Source: CAWGCA01 sp963820955
GTDB taxonomy: Bacteria > Pseudomonadota > Gammaproteobacteria > Chromatiales > Chromatiaceae
Assembly (NCBI GenBank): GCA_963820955.1
Contig: CAWGCA010000013.1
Span: 1-61,458, forward strand
Length of the DNA: 61,458 bases
Reading direction: 5' to 3'
Part shown: one piece after another, positions 8,739-18,018 of the stretch
How the letters are laid out: every line of letters begins with the position of its first letter
How positions within the stretch are numbered: position 1 is the stretch's first letter
Made by a program: the position numbers and the translations under genes
The notes under the pieces: model-generated
The model's database searches: none
Told to the model about the DNA's origin: nothing
Seen by the model: the letters and a program-made list of their open reading frames with translations, nothing else

Positions 8739-10096
8739 AGGCAGCCAGCCGAAAGATCAGCATGGTGATGGCGGCGCCGGCAACGAACCAGACGGCGAAT
8801 CGAAGATCGTCCGCGGTACCTATATCCCCAGCACTGCAAGCAATATGGCGCTGATCACGGTCATCACGACATAAACCGGTCGTGGCCAGACCGCGCTGTG
8901 CGAAACGGTATTTCCAAACAGAGCAGCGGCCGGCACCTGATGCACTCGGGCCAGCGGCAGACAGAAAAGACGATAGTAACCAGCAGGCCGAACAGCGCCG
9001 ACAACAGAAGCGGGCCTGGATGGGCGGTGAGGGATAAATTAAATGGCAGCATTTCCTTCAGCAGCAGCGCCGCAAGTGGCGGCACCATAGCGCCCAGGAC
9101 CAGCCCCACCCCGATACCGGCGCCGGCCAGCACCAGGATCTGGAGCAGACACATCCGAAAAACCGTGCGGTTTGGTGCGCCCACACATTTGAGCATCGCG
9201 ATGGTGCCCAGCTTGGTATCCAGATAGGCCTTTACTGCGTTGCTGACGCCAACGCCCCCGACCAGCAATGCGGTCAATCCGACCAGGGTTAGAAACAGAG
9301 TGAGGCGGTCGACCATGCGCTCTACTGTGGGTGAGGCATTGCGAAAATCCCGCACTCGCCAGTTAGCGGCTGGAAAAGCCGTTTTCAGGTCGGCTTGATA
9401 GTCGTCTATGTCTTTACCGGGGAGCAGTTTCAAGCGATAGTGGTGATAGACCAGGCTGCCGGTCCGCAACAGACCGGTGTCATCCAGGGAGTCCAGACTC
9501 ACCATGGCGCGGGGACCCAATCCGAAGCGCCCCCCGCCGCCGACACGGTCGGGCTCGCGTTTTATGATTCCGCGGATTTCGTAATCTATATCCCCGATCC
9601 GTATTCGGGCACCCGGTTTCACGCCGAGCCGTTCAAGTATCGGGGGCTCCACAACCGCACCCCAGATCCCGCCCTGCTTGCCGAGGGCTCCACTTAATTC
9701 AACGCCCTGTTCCAACTCCATGCGCCCAAACAGAGGATAGCGTTCATCGACCCCCTTGAGCTCGATCAGCGTGCTTTTCTCGCCACCCTCCTGCCGCGCC
9801 ATGGTGCGCATTTCGGTGAAATGGGTGTAGATCTCAGTGCTGCGATCGATATAGGCCAGCTGATCCTCATTCAGCTCGAGGTAAAGCTGCCGCAGAGAAA
9901 TATCCCCTCCGAGGATGACCTGGCCGTCGTCGCGCAGTCCCTGCAGAATCGAACTCGATACCGATTGCACACTGGCGATGGCCGCCACGCCCAGCGCAAG
10001 ACAGGCCAGAAAAATACGGAATCCCCGGAGGCCTCCACGCAACTCTCGACGTGCCAGGGCAAAAGCAACTCGCAGCTTGGGATAATCGGCGTTCAT
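8739..10096 (-). pseudogene. ybbP: YbbP-like ABC transporter permease (FtsX family), 3'-truncated and frameshifted
   Basis: Membrane permease of the YbbAP type, predicted to work with the YbbA ATPase encoded just upstream. The N-terminus has the transmembrane start RGFRIFLACLALGVAAIASV, a periplasmic MacB-like domain, then FtsX helices (LTLFLTLVGLTALLVGGVGV). The main frame is lost near 8,965. The continuation LPLARVHQVPAAALF then TMLIFRLAAW can be followed through two shifts to about 8,739, where homology stops in mid-protein. Usual length is about 800 aa, so nearly half is missing. The cut coincides with the proposed assembly junction. A 14-bp gap separates it from ybbA. Confidence 0.8.
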
Positions 10097-10110
10097 AAAT
10101 GCCGCATCCC

Positions 10111-10845
10111 CTATCCTGGCGATCCAGCGCCAGGGTATTGTTCGCTTGCCCGATCGATCACCAATCCATCCGATACCTGGATGTTTCGACGACAGCGTCC
10201 GGCCAGTTTCATATCGTGGGTAATCAGTACCAGCGTCGCCTTACGCAGAGTGCTCAGTTCAAACATCAGTTCGATAATCTGCCCGCCGGTCTCCCCGTCC
10301 AGGTTGCCGGTGGGTTCGTCTGCCAGCAGCAGGGCGGGTTGAGGCGCCAGTGCCCGGGCCAATGCCACCCGCTGCTGCTCGCCACCGGAAAGTTGGCTGG
10401 GATAATGAGTCAAGCGATGCCCCAGCCCGACCGCCACCAGTTCGTCGCGCGCACGATCGAAGGCATCCTTGCGACCGGCAAACTCCAGTGGTATCGCCAC
10501 ATTCTCAAGCGCGGTCATGGTCGGTATCAGGTGAAAAGCCTGGAATACAATACCGACATGATCTCGTCGAAACAGCGCCAGTGCATCCTCGTCCATCCGC
10601 GTCAGCTCGTACCCAGCCACGCGCACACTGCCGCTGCTGGGCCGCTCCAGTCCCGCCATAATCATCATCATAGTTGATTTGCCGGCGCCTGAGGGGCCTA
10701 CCACGCTTACCGTCTCACCGGTCTCAATCTGCAGGTCGATGCCCCGCAGAATCTGCACTGGACCGGCACTGCTGGCCAGAGTCACATGAACGCCGCCGAG
10801 TTCAACAATATTATCCTGTTGCGGATATCCAGCACTCGCTGTCAA
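10111..10845 (-). CDS. ybbA: YbbA-like ABC transporter ATP-binding protein
   Basis: 244-aa ATPase of the LolD/MacB-type family. It has Walker A (GPSGAGKST), the Q-loop (IVFQAFHL), the signature LSGGEQQR, Walker B (LLLADEPTGNLD) and the switch His (LITHD). With the YbbP-type permease it should form a mechanotransmission-type transporter, often encoded divergently from tesA as here. The frame opens with TTG (TTG-ACA-GCG). No strong ribosome binding site is visible, so the exact start is uncertain. Confidence 0.88.
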   Translation of the reverse strand: MTASAGYPQQDNIVELGGVHVTLASSAGPVQILRGIDLQIETGETVSVVGPSGAGKSTMMMIMAGLERPSSGSVRVAGYELTRMDEDALALFRRDHVGIVFQAFHLIPTMTALENVAIPLEFAGRKDAFDRARDELVAVGLGHRLTHYPSQLSGGEQQRVALARALAPQPALLLADEPTGNLDGETGGQIIELMFELSTLRKATLVLITHDMKLAGRCRRNIQVSDGLVIDRASEQYPGAGSPG

Positions 10846-10886
10846 AATGGCAGCCCCCTGTTTCTTTATTCATAACAAGTAATCTT

Positions 10887-11555
10887 ATGAGAGATGGCGT
10901 CAAATTTTCCTGTTTCAATGTTATTCCTTCCAGTCTTGGATTGTTACTGCTGATGGCCATCTTCAGCTCGCTGCCTGGGCACGCATTCGCCGCCGAACCC
11001 ATCCGTATCATGGCGCTGGGTGATAGTTTGACGGCAGGATACGGCCTGGCCGCCAACGAGAGCTTTCCCGCGCAGCTCGAACGAGAACTCAACGCCCGGG
11101 GTATCCCTGTCCAGGTAATCAATGCGGGGGTATCGGGTGATACGACGGCCGGTGGACTGGCGCGGCTGGACTGGGCACTGGCAGACAGCCCGGATCTTGT
11201 GATTTTGGCGCTCGGCGCCAACGACGGCCTGCGCGCCATCGATCCAGAAGTCACACGAGCCAACCTGGACGCCATACTGAAAAAACTGACGTCTCTGAAT
11301 CTCCCGGTGCTGGTGGCAGGCATCTATGCCCCACCCAATCTGGGGAAGGAGTACGGGGCGGAATTCAATCGGATTTTCCCGGATCTGGCTGCGGAATATA
11401 ACGCGCTACTCTATCCTTTTTTCCTTGCCGGCGTGGCGACCGACCCGACACTCAATCAGGACGATGGCATCCACCCCAATGCCCAAGGGGTCACTGTTGT
11501 GGTGCAGCAGATATTGCCCTTTGTGATTCGACTGATAGAACGACTGACGACTTGA
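10887..11555 (+). CDS. tesA: TesA-type periplasmic GDSL esterase/lysophospholipase
   Basis: 222 aa with a signal peptide (LGLLLLMAIFSSLPGHAFA, cleavage near residue 36). SGNH-hydrolase blocks are clear: GDSLTAGYG with the nucleophile Ser47, the oxyanion Gly in VSGDT, Asn112 in GAND, and Asp/His in DGIHPN near residues 193-196. The enzyme hydrolyses acyl esters and thioesters in the periplasm. It is divergent from ybbA, the arrangement seen in many proteobacteria. I chose the ATG at 10,887 because it leaves a normal signal peptide. The upstream sequence lacks a clear ribosome binding site. Confidence 0.9.
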   Translation: MRDGVKFSCFNVIPSSLGLLLLMAIFSSLPGHAFAAEPIRIMALGDSLTAGYGLAANESFPAQLERELNARGIPVQVINAGVSGDTTAGGLARLDWALADSPDLVILALGANDGLRAIDPEVTRANLDAILKKLTSLNLPVLVAGIYAPPNLGKEYGAEFNRIFPDLAAEYNALLYPFFLAGVATDPTLNQDDGIHPNAQGVTVVVQQILPFVIRLIERLTT

Positions 11556-11665
11556 ATCAGAGCCCCCTGGGTAGCGCGCCTGGAGGGACGCACCCCCCTT
11601 TCCGGTTACCCCGAAGCCATCTCAGAGATCCTTCTCAGTCCCAGTACATACCCATCCCCGGTTGG

Positions 11666-11917
11666 CTAACCACAGCAGGCCGGTATTTTTTCATAAGTAT
11701 CTTCAAACGCTTTGCGGTTGATCTGATAGGGATAACCTTCAGGGTCGACCAGTACGTAAGCGTCGTTGCACGCCTGTTCTCCATTGCGTGTATGGATTAT
11801 GAATTCTCCCCCTACGTGCGCCGCAAGCGTCGGAAAAGTATCTTCGGCCGAATCACGTTTGTGGTAGGCACCAAACTTACCGTGTTGTGGTAAGTGATTG
11901 ATATCATAGTATTTCAT
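11666..11917 (-). CDS. small conserved-looking protein with C-terminal PEGYPYQINRKAFEDTYE
   Basis: 83 aa, starting MKYYDINHLP, with GGAGGG about 8 bases before the ATG. The tail DAYVLVDPEGYPYQINRKAF resembles small proteins in which a PGDY/PEGY turn precedes a strand, but I cannot assign a function. No signal peptide, no membrane segment. It stands alone between the tesA 3' end and the TlpA/ApbE cluster. Confidence 0.55.
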   Translation of the reverse strand: MKYYDINHLPQHGKFGAYHKRDSAEDTFPTLAAHVGGEFIIHTRNGEQACNDAYVLVDPEGYPYQINRKAFEDTYEKIPACCG

Positions 11918-12288
11918 CCTTATCCCTCCTGTTCTACAAAAGCAGGCTCGCGGGGGCACACACTAGGGGTTGGTAACGGAGATGCAGAAACTGCTTTGTG
12001 CCGGAAGGTATTTTGGCCATTTCCATGAACTCTCTTCCATACTAGTCCGCGGCCCATAAAGAGAAAACTACTCCCTTTTACCTAAATCATAGCTTATTAC
12101 CAGAATATTAATGTGGGCATTCGCTGCCATCGCCGATCGTTTCTTGAATCCAATCCCCTTAGCACCGAATATGCTGAATGACGCCCGGGTCCGTCGGCAG
12201 AACCCTAGTGGGCGATGCGGGAACGCCGCCGCGTATCCAAAATTGCAGGGGAAAACCAGAGATTTCAGGCACGAACAGCTGCATGTCG
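11918..12288. other. intergenic region upstream of the small protein and downstream of tlpA-1
   Basis: About 370 bases without a supported gene. The ribosome binding site of the preceding minus-strand gene lies at its left edge. An open frame at 12,068-12,292 on the minus strand has no recognisable features. I see no hairpin or repeat that stands out. Confidence 0.4.
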
Positions 12289-12879
12289 TCATTCTCTAGC
12301 AGTGCCCAACTCCTTCTGTATGAATGCGATCATTTCATCAGCATCCCACTGTGCCGGCCCCACCCTTACCCCAATCGCCGCGCCCGACCGGTCGAGCAGC
12401 ATGGTAGTAGGAAGTCCCGGAAGCTTCAGCGCTGTTTCGGCTGCTCCGGTCTGATCCACAAACATCTCAAGCGATCCGATACCGGCCTCCCGATAAAACG
12501 CCTGAACTACGGCCACGCCGTTCCTATCAGTTGAAAGCGCCAATACCCGGAACTCCGGACCACCCAGTCGGGATTGCAGGCGATCCAGCGACGGCATCTC
12601 TTCGCGGCAGGGGGGGCACCAGGTTGCCCAGATATTCAGGAGTAAAACCTTGCCCCGAAAGTCCTCGAGAGAGAATTCACATCCCTGATCATCCAAAAAC
12701 CTGAACTCCGGCAACAATCGCGGAGGATCGATACGACTCATCGGTCTGGTAGAGATTCGGTCTTGGGAATCTTTGCCCATCCTTGCCGCAAACGGAAACT
12801 CTCCACTGCTATGCCTAAACATATAGACCGCGACGAGTAGCGCCGCAACGGCGGCGGAAAACATCCATACCCTTTGCAT
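12289..12879 (-). CDS. TlpA-like membrane-anchored thioredoxin (copy 1)
   Basis: 196 aa. An N-terminal membrane anchor (residues 5-21) is followed by a TlpA/ResA fold with ATWCPPCREEMP, redox Cys88 and Cys91, and a cis-Pro in GLPTTMLLD. Such proteins reduce or oxidise periplasmic thiols, classically during cytochrome c maturation. It is the last gene of a minus-strand cluster with ApbE, DUF3570, DUF4266 and a second TlpA, which points to an extracytoplasmic redox module. ApbE ends about 35 bases upstream. Confidence 0.85.
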   Translation of the reverse strand: MQRVWMFSAAVAALLVAVYMFRHSSGEFPFAARMGKDSQDRISTRPMSRIDPPRLLPEFRFLDDQGCEFSLEDFRGKVLLLNIWATWCPPCREEMPSLDRLQSRLGGPEFRVLALSTDRNGVAVVQAFYREAGIGSLEMFVDQTGAAETALKLPGLPTTMLLDRSGAAIGVRVGPAQWDADEMIAFIQKELGTARE

Positions 12880-12913
12880 ATCTTTGACTCTTTGCCTTTT
12901 CCGGCAGTGGATT

Positions 12914-13831
12914 TTACGGAGCGTCGATCAGGGATCCACCGACATTGCCATCGATGCTCATCCAAAGATGGGGTAAACCGAGCTCCCTGAGCCAAGCTGG
13001 ACCTTCCTCTTCCTTCAACATCGCAATGGTCGATATGCTTCCGGCTACTACGCAGAGCTCCGCGATGACTGAAACCGACGCCAGATAACTCACCGGCCAA
13101 CCCGTTCTGCAATTCAGTACATGACCATAGCGTACGCCGTCGACGACAATGCGGCGTTCATAGTCGCCGCTGGTAGCGATGGCCCCACGTTGAATTGGTA
13201 AGGTTTTCAACGCTGCGTCCCGCCGCCGTGGGTGGGAGATGCCAACTTGCCAGGGACCTCCATCGGGTCGCGGACCGATAAGGCTGACATCGCCGCCAAG
13301 ATTCACGATACCATGATGCAAGCCTGCCTCCCGACAAATGGAAGCGGCACGATCAACGGCATATTCTTTTACAATGCCTCCAAAATCAAGCTCCAGGCCT
13401 GGAGTGAGAAATGACAATAACGGTGGTTCCCAGCGCAGTTTTTCCCAGCCGATTTTTTCCAACAGCGCCTGTATCCGTGTTTGGTTTGGGAGTTCCCCTC
13501 GGTCGAAACGCCAGGCACGGCGCAGCACTCCGGAGGTGATATCGAACAAGCCGTGACTCTGCGCGTAGCAGGTTGATGCATAGTTCAGCAGACAGGCGGT
13601 TTCCTCATCGACGGCGATCTGCCCACCGATGGCCGCAATTCGGTTGATGGAAGACAACAGACTGTCGTTACGATAGCGGGAATAGCGTGCCTCAAGGCGT
13701 ACCACGTCTGCAATGATTCGATCAGCGATGGATTTTGCCTGGGCGGGGGTAGTTGCAAAGAGCTGTATCTCACAGGGGCTGCCCATCGCCTTGAAAGGAA
13801 AACGGAAACGATAAAGTTTGTATCTGTGCAA
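12914..13831 (-). CDS. apbE: FAD:protein FMN transferase (ApbE)
   Basis: About 305 aa. ApbE covalently attaches FMN to a Thr or Ser of exported proteins, using FAD and Mg2+. The family blocks are visible: AMGSPCEIQLFA, DSLLSSINR, GLFDITSGVLRRAW, LDFGGIVKEYAVDRA, IVNLGGDV and ATSGDYERR. The block usually reading HIIDPRTG is HVLNCRTGWPV, so the acidic residue is Asn here; whether Mg2+ binding is affected is unknown. I prefer a TTG start at 13,831 with AGGA a few bases upstream, giving MHRYKLYRFRFPFKAMG. A longer ATG version would overlap the DUF3570 gene. Confidence 0.88.
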   Translation of the reverse strand: MHRYKLYRFRFPFKAMGSPCEIQLFATTPAQAKSIADRIIADVVRLEARYSRYRNDSLLSSINRIAAIGGQIAVDEETACLLNYASTCYAQSHGLFDITSGVLRRAWRFDRGELPNQTRIQALLEKIGWEKLRWEPPLLSFLTPGLELDFGGIVKEYAVDRAASICREAGLHHGIVNLGGDVSLIGPRPDGGPWQVGISHPRRRDAALKTLPIQRGAIATSGDYERRIVVDGVRYGHVLNCRTGWPVSYLASVSVIAELCVVAGSISTIAMLKEEEGPAWLRELGLPHLWMSIDGNVGGSLIDAP

Positions 13832-13881
13832 AGGTGATCCTGGAGGTCGGCTTAGCGACGGCTCAAACGGCGAAACGAGTA

Positions 13882-16398
13882 TCAGAAATGATAACTCCAA
13901 CTCGCATACAAGGTACCTTCGCGATCCAGCTGATAGCCGTTGTTGTCCTGCCGGATGGGCTCTAACCATTCGAGCTTCAGACCGTGCCCGGAAAAGGCCC
14001 CGTCAGGCACCGCCAGATTCACACCCAGCCCCAGGTCCCAGAACTGACCACCATAATTTTCTGGGAAATCGACCGGGGTAGACTGCGAATTGTGTCGATC
14101 GGTCTCGCCGTGTATTTCACCGCGATCAGTAAAGATACCGCGCACAGAGGCGCTGAGCCAGGGTGAAATGCGAAAACCGCCCCAGGTAGAAACCTGCCAC
14201 TCATCACCAAACCGATAGTGCTGACCGTTTTCGTCCTCCAAGCGCTTTGTGCCCCTGATCTGGGCTCCCCAGGACCAGCGGCTTGCCTGTCCGGTATAGG
14301 TGAGACTCGGAATAAAGTCCCAAGTGCCACTGCCGAGCTGCATACCATATCCCTGAAGCTCGCTGTCATAGAGCTTGGAGTTTATACTCCCGGTCGGCGC
14401 GCTTAGACCCAGCCCGAGATGGAGATGATGCCCAGGACTGTCATACAGTTGAGTTAATGCCGCCAGCAGCGTATCCCCTATACCGTCCGAATCGTGTCGA
14501 TTGGAGTGGGAGTCATTATCCGGTGCCCCTTCGAGCGACCTCATCCTCATTTTTTTGTTGATCAGGGTAGGCATTACGGCCAGGTTCAACCAATCCGTCG
14601 GGGCATACATCAGGTGCAACATGTTCATATGCATTTCCATCTGCCTCGATGTATTGGTGCACCCGAGGTTTCGACAGCCCTGGTCAATGACCTCCCTGTC
14701 ATTTGCCTTGCGAGTGCCTCGATACATGTCTCCATCCAGCCGGCCGTACATGTACTGATATCCAACCATCAAGTCGCCGGCCCGGTTCATCATCTGGCCG
14801 AACATCAGGCCCGCCGGGGGTTGTACCGGATGGCTCGCCTTAACGTGATGTCCATGGTGACCAGCGGCTGAATAACCTGACGAAGAGAAACGACTCTCCA
14901 GGTCGAGTTCCAGAGACGCATGAAGCAGATAGGAGTGAAAATCCGCATAGTCACCGATCCCACCACCACCCAGTTTGAGGCTTCCCTTTTGGGTGCGGTA
15001 ATCGATACCGGCCTGCAACGCGAAACCTCGATCGAACTCCTTGCGCAAGTTCAAGCCAGTGCTCAGGGCACCGAACGCTGACAGTCGGTAGTCGCTCGAA
15101 TAGTAGCCATCCGACCGCGGGGCGAGGAAGTAGGGGGCGTAGAAGTATGCCTCGGATTGAGAGTAGTAACGAACATAAGGCGTAACCGTGACCCCCCTGC
15201 TCAACTCCTGATACCAACTGGTTTCCAGGGTGTGGGAATCTATATTCCAGTTATCCCAGTAATACCGATAATCGAGATGCAGGGAGGAATCCAAAGCGGG
15301 GAAATAGTGGCGAAGCTGAGTGGAAACGGCGTATCGGTTCCGTCGGTCCGGCCTCACTTCACGAAACAACTCTACCCCTGCCACCTCGAGATCGGTTACA
15401 TCCTGAAAGATCGCCTGTTGGAGATTCAGGGCAGCATACTCCTCGGGAGTAATCTCACCCCGCACGTAAACAAGTTTGTAGGGGTTGGTGAGATAGCCCC
15501 GCTGATGGGTATAGGAGGCGTTTAGCTGCAGCAGGGTATTCTTCGTGAGCACGCGTGATAAGCCGAAGTTGAAACTGTGGTAGGTGCTGTCCTCATCAAG
15601 ATCCTGATAGTCCTCATCTCCTGCATGTACGTGGTCACCACCGCTGCCGTGACTCTCGACTCGGGATATCTCATTGGAGGTGAGACCATAGCCGAAATTC
15701 AGCGTGGTGAGGTCATCGCCCAGTTCCCAACTGACGTTGGTTGAGCCAAAGCTAGACTTGTAATCCGGTTCATCGGAAACACCCCCAGAGACAGCCAGGG
15801 TGACATCGTCAAAATAGTAATTCAGCCCCAACACCCCCTCCTTTCGGGCCTCTTGGGGATGATCGACGAAGGTTTGAGATATGTCACCCTCATCCGGAAC
15901 CATCTCATCGATCACCTCGGTGTACCCCGCGGCGAGACCACCTTCCACGGTCTGCAGCGCGGGTGGGGTATTCAGGATGTAGTCGAAAACACCGTCTTCG
16001 AAGGATTTGAAACCGTGCATGCTGGTGGTCACTTCAAAGGTACCGACCACCGGCGAGGCACTGACAACTACATCCGCGGGTTCGTAGATGTTGGTGCCTA
16101 AAATTCGTTTGGGTTTGTCCCGCATGGCGTTGGGGACGCTGAACAAGGGGGTGGCACCGGAATAAACGTCCTCGTTTGCCTTGAAGGTGAAATCCACGCG
16201 TTCCCTCATAGGAAACAACACGTCGGCATGGAAGACCTGGGCCTTCATGCGATCGTCGCTTTCGCGATAATCCCCGAACAGAAAATTGGCGCTCGCATTG
16301 GAGGCCGGCAGCGCAGCCTTTGCACTCAGCCCCGGCAGACTCAAAGCAGCAGAGGTCAACACCGCGAGGGCGTTGTTGATGCGATCAGTTACAGCCAC
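13882..16398 (-). CDS. DUF3570-containing outer-membrane beta-barrel protein
   Basis: 838 aa with a signal peptide (ALAVLTSAALSLPGLSAKA). The first about 450 residues are a DUF3570-type barrel with alternating aromatic strands. The last about 300 form a second barrel with His- and Met-rich loops (HHGHHVKASH, RQMEMHMNM, HSNRHDSDG) and end in the outer-membrane signature WSYHF with terminal Phe. DUF3570 genes are regularly found with DUF4266, TlpA and ApbE, as here. The His/Met-rich loops suggest metal binding or transport, an inference. It overlaps the DUF4266 gene by 14 bases. Confidence 0.8.
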   Translation of the reverse strand: MAVTDRINNALAVLTSAALSLPGLSAKAALPASNASANFLFGDYRESDDRMKAQVFHADVLFPMRERVDFTFKANEDVYSGATPLFSVPNAMRDKPKRILGTNIYEPADVVVSASPVVGTFEVTTSMHGFKSFEDGVFDYILNTPPALQTVEGGLAAGYTEVIDEMVPDEGDISQTFVDHPQEARKEGVLGLNYYFDDVTLAVSGGVSDEPDYKSSFGSTNVSWELGDDLTTLNFGYGLTSNEISRVESHGSGGDHVHAGDEDYQDLDEDSTYHSFNFGLSRVLTKNTLLQLNASYTHQRGYLTNPYKLVYVRGEITPEEYAALNLQQAIFQDVTDLEVAGVELFREVRPDRRNRYAVSTQLRHYFPALDSSLHLDYRYYWDNWNIDSHTLETSWYQELSRGVTVTPYVRYYSQSEAYFYAPYFLAPRSDGYYSSDYRLSAFGALSTGLNLRKEFDRGFALQAGIDYRTQKGSLKLGGGGIGDYADFHSYLLHASLELDLESRFSSSGYSAAGHHGHHVKASHPVQPPAGLMFGQMMNRAGDLMVGYQYMYGRLDGDMYRGTRKANDREVIDQGCRNLGCTNTSRQMEMHMNMLHLMYAPTDWLNLAVMPTLINKKMRMRSLEGAPDNDSHSNRHDSDGIGDTLLAALTQLYDSPGHHLHLGLGLSAPTGSINSKLYDSELQGYGMQLGSGTWDFIPSLTYTGQASRWSWGAQIRGTKRLEDENGQHYRFGDEWQVSTWGGFRISPWLSASVRGIFTDRGEIHGETDRHNSQSTPVDFPENYGGQFWDLGLGVNLAVPDGAFSGHGLKLEWLEPIRQDNNGYQLDREGTLYASWSYHF

Positions 16399-16609
16399 AA
16401 CCGCCTGCCGAACCGCCCTTTCCGCCGTCCGTAGCCTCTCTGCTGAGGTACACCTGCTCCCGCAACTCCCGCAGCGGCGGGTCCGGGGAAATGGCCATTT
16501 CCCTCTTAGCCAGGTTACCGCGCTGCCAGGGTTTGACTGTTATACCGCAACCCTGGAGCGGCAGGACCAGACAGAGAAGAATTACCGCGGCTAGGGTTCT
16601 GCTGTTCAA
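16385..16609 (-). CDS. DUF4266 small lipoprotein
   Basis: 74 aa. A lipoprotein signal ends LPLQGCGI with the lipidated Cys at residue 21, followed by VKPWQRGNLAKREMA and REQVYLSREATDGGKGG, the DUF4266 core, and a CGCN C-terminus. The start is TTG, decided by a strong GGAGGAG five bases upstream that overlaps the stop of the preceding thioredoxin gene. Because DUF4266 travels with apbE, the Thr in SREATDG is a candidate FMN attachment site. This is an inference and the motif is not a canonical match. Confidence 0.8.
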   Translation of the reverse strand: MNSRTLAAVILLCLVLPLQGCGITVKPWQRGNLAKREMAISPDPPLRELREQVYLSREATDGGKGGSAGGCGCN

Positions 16610-16611
16610 GA

Positions 16612-17205
16612 CTACTCCTCCAGCAAGGAGAGGACTTTCTCTCTTATCAGCGCCCGATCGCTTTCCCGATAACCGTGGTGAACAAACCTGATCCTTCCTT
16701 TTCTACCGACAAAGTAGGAAGAGGGCATGGTTTCGACAGCAAAGGCTTGGGGACACTCACCCCGGGGATCGAACAGGATGGGGTAGTCCACCGGATGACT
16801 GGCCAGATAGCGGGTGGCTTCCCGGGTTTCTTCATCTAAGTTGACCGCTATCACTTCAAAACCCTGATCACCCAACTCGTTACGCAGACTGTTCAGGAAA
16901 GGCATGGATTTTCTGCACGGCGGGCACCAGGTAGCCCAGAAGTCTATCAGCAGTACCCGACCCTGGTAGCCTGTGAAATCCTGGACTTCCGGTTTGGTTG
17001 AGGAGAGAGCGGCGCACTCCGGTAACAACTGGTCGACATCAGCCGCACCGCAGAACGATGCAGTCAGCATCAGGGGAAAGCACCAACCAAACGGTTTAGT
17101 GATCCTCAGGCATGCTACCCCCGACCTCCAAAAACTGAAGCCGGAGGAAACGTGCCCAAACCTATTGGCCACTGCGCGTGCTGCCTTCTTGTATACTGCG
17201 GGCAT
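16612..17205 (-). CDS. TlpA-like thioredoxin (copy 2)
   Basis: Periplasmic thioredoxin-fold protein with DFWATWCPPCRKSMPFLN, a FEVIAVNLDEE strand and the cis-Pro segment ETMPSSYFVGRKG. A hydrophobic stretch FGWCFPLMLTASFCGAA looks like a signal peptide, so the true start may be internal to the frame used here. The ATG at 17,205 has no clear ribosome binding site. It is the first gene of the DUF4266-DUF3570-ApbE-TlpA cluster and its stop is fused with the ribosome binding site of the DUF4266 gene. Confidence 0.78.
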   Translation of the reverse strand: MPAVYKKAARAVANRFGHVSSGFSFWRSGVACLRITKPFGWCFPLMLTASFCGAADVDQLLPECAALSSTKPEVQDFTGYQGRVLLIDFWATWCPPCRKSMPFLNSLRNELGDQGFEVIAVNLDEETREATRYLASHPVDYPILFDPRGECPQAFAVETMPSSYFVGRKGRIRFVHHGYRESDRALIREKVLSLLEE

Positions 17206-17224
17206 CGACGATCGGGCAGCTTTA

Positions 17225-17923
17225 TCAGGCGGCCCGTTTTCTACCAAAGGCAGTCAAACCCAGCAACGCAGAACCCATCAACCAGAAAGCGGCGGGCAAT
17301 GGTACCGCGCTCACCTGACTCACCCGAACATTGTCGATCACAATATCCCAGCTGCTGCCGTCGCTGGGTGTGGCCGTGTACCCATCGTAGTAAATCCAGA
17401 ACGCATTGATGTTGGAGAAAGAGGCGTCCAATATCTTCAACCCGTTAGCGGTGATGGTATCGAATGCGACCTGGTTAGAAAATGGGGGAGTATCCCCTAC
17501 AATATCTCCATTATATGATGTACCGAACCCGACGATATTAAAGTTGGGGCCGTTGTCACCGGCAATATCCCGGATCTCAAGGGAATCCAAGCTGAATGCA
17601 CCGAGATTCGCCGCTCTCACGTAGATCCCTGCTGAGTCACCATGATAGGCCAGCCCATTGCTTATAGTGGTGTCAAGATGGACATGAGAAAAGGGACTAG
17701 CCGCATCATAAGGGGTACCGAAGACCACCCCCTTCTCGACATAGCAGCTGAATAAGCCGACACAACCGTATGTAGCATCATCTATATTGGTCTTACCATA
17801 TACGGCACCATCCATCAAACCTTCGAAATCGATGGTAGCTGTCGTTGCCGCCGCTCCAACCGTTCCAGTTATAATCATCAAGCCTGTGAGCATCCCCGCA
17901 CAGATTATCTGTTTTATTTTCAT
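17225..17923 (-). CDS. VPLPA-type PEP-CTERM sorted surface protein
   Basis: 232 aa. N-terminal signal peptide (residues 1-25), a beta-rich ectodomain beginning TIDFEGL, and the sorting tail VPLPAAFWLMGSALLGLTAFGRKR: a VPLPAA motif, a membrane segment and a basic end. Such tails are processed by exosortase/archaeosortase-type enzymes. No exosortase gene is in the window. GGAG lies 8-10 bases before the ATG. Confidence 0.88.
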   Translation of the reverse strand: MKIKQIICAGMLTGLMIITGTVGAAATTATIDFEGLMDGAVYGKTNIDDATYGCVGLFSCYVEKGVVFGTPYDAASPFSHVHLDTTISNGLAYHGDSAGIYVRAANLGAFSLDSLEIRDIAGDNGPNFNIVGFGTSYNGDIVGDTPPFSNQVAFDTITANGLKILDASFSNINAFWIYYDGYTATPSDGSSWDIVIDNVRVSQVSAVPLPAAFWLMGSALLGLTAFGRKRAA

Positions 17924-18018
17924 ATCAATCTTTCTCCTCGATTAGTTACCATCAAATTACTCTATATTCTTAGTGTGGTGGTCCAAAGCATGAGCCAATG
18001 AGTTCGCCTTCCGCCTGA

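Noticed and set aside
12068..12292. Possible 74-aa gene on the minus strand
   Set aside because: No ribosome binding site, no family features and unusual composition; treated as a chance frame.
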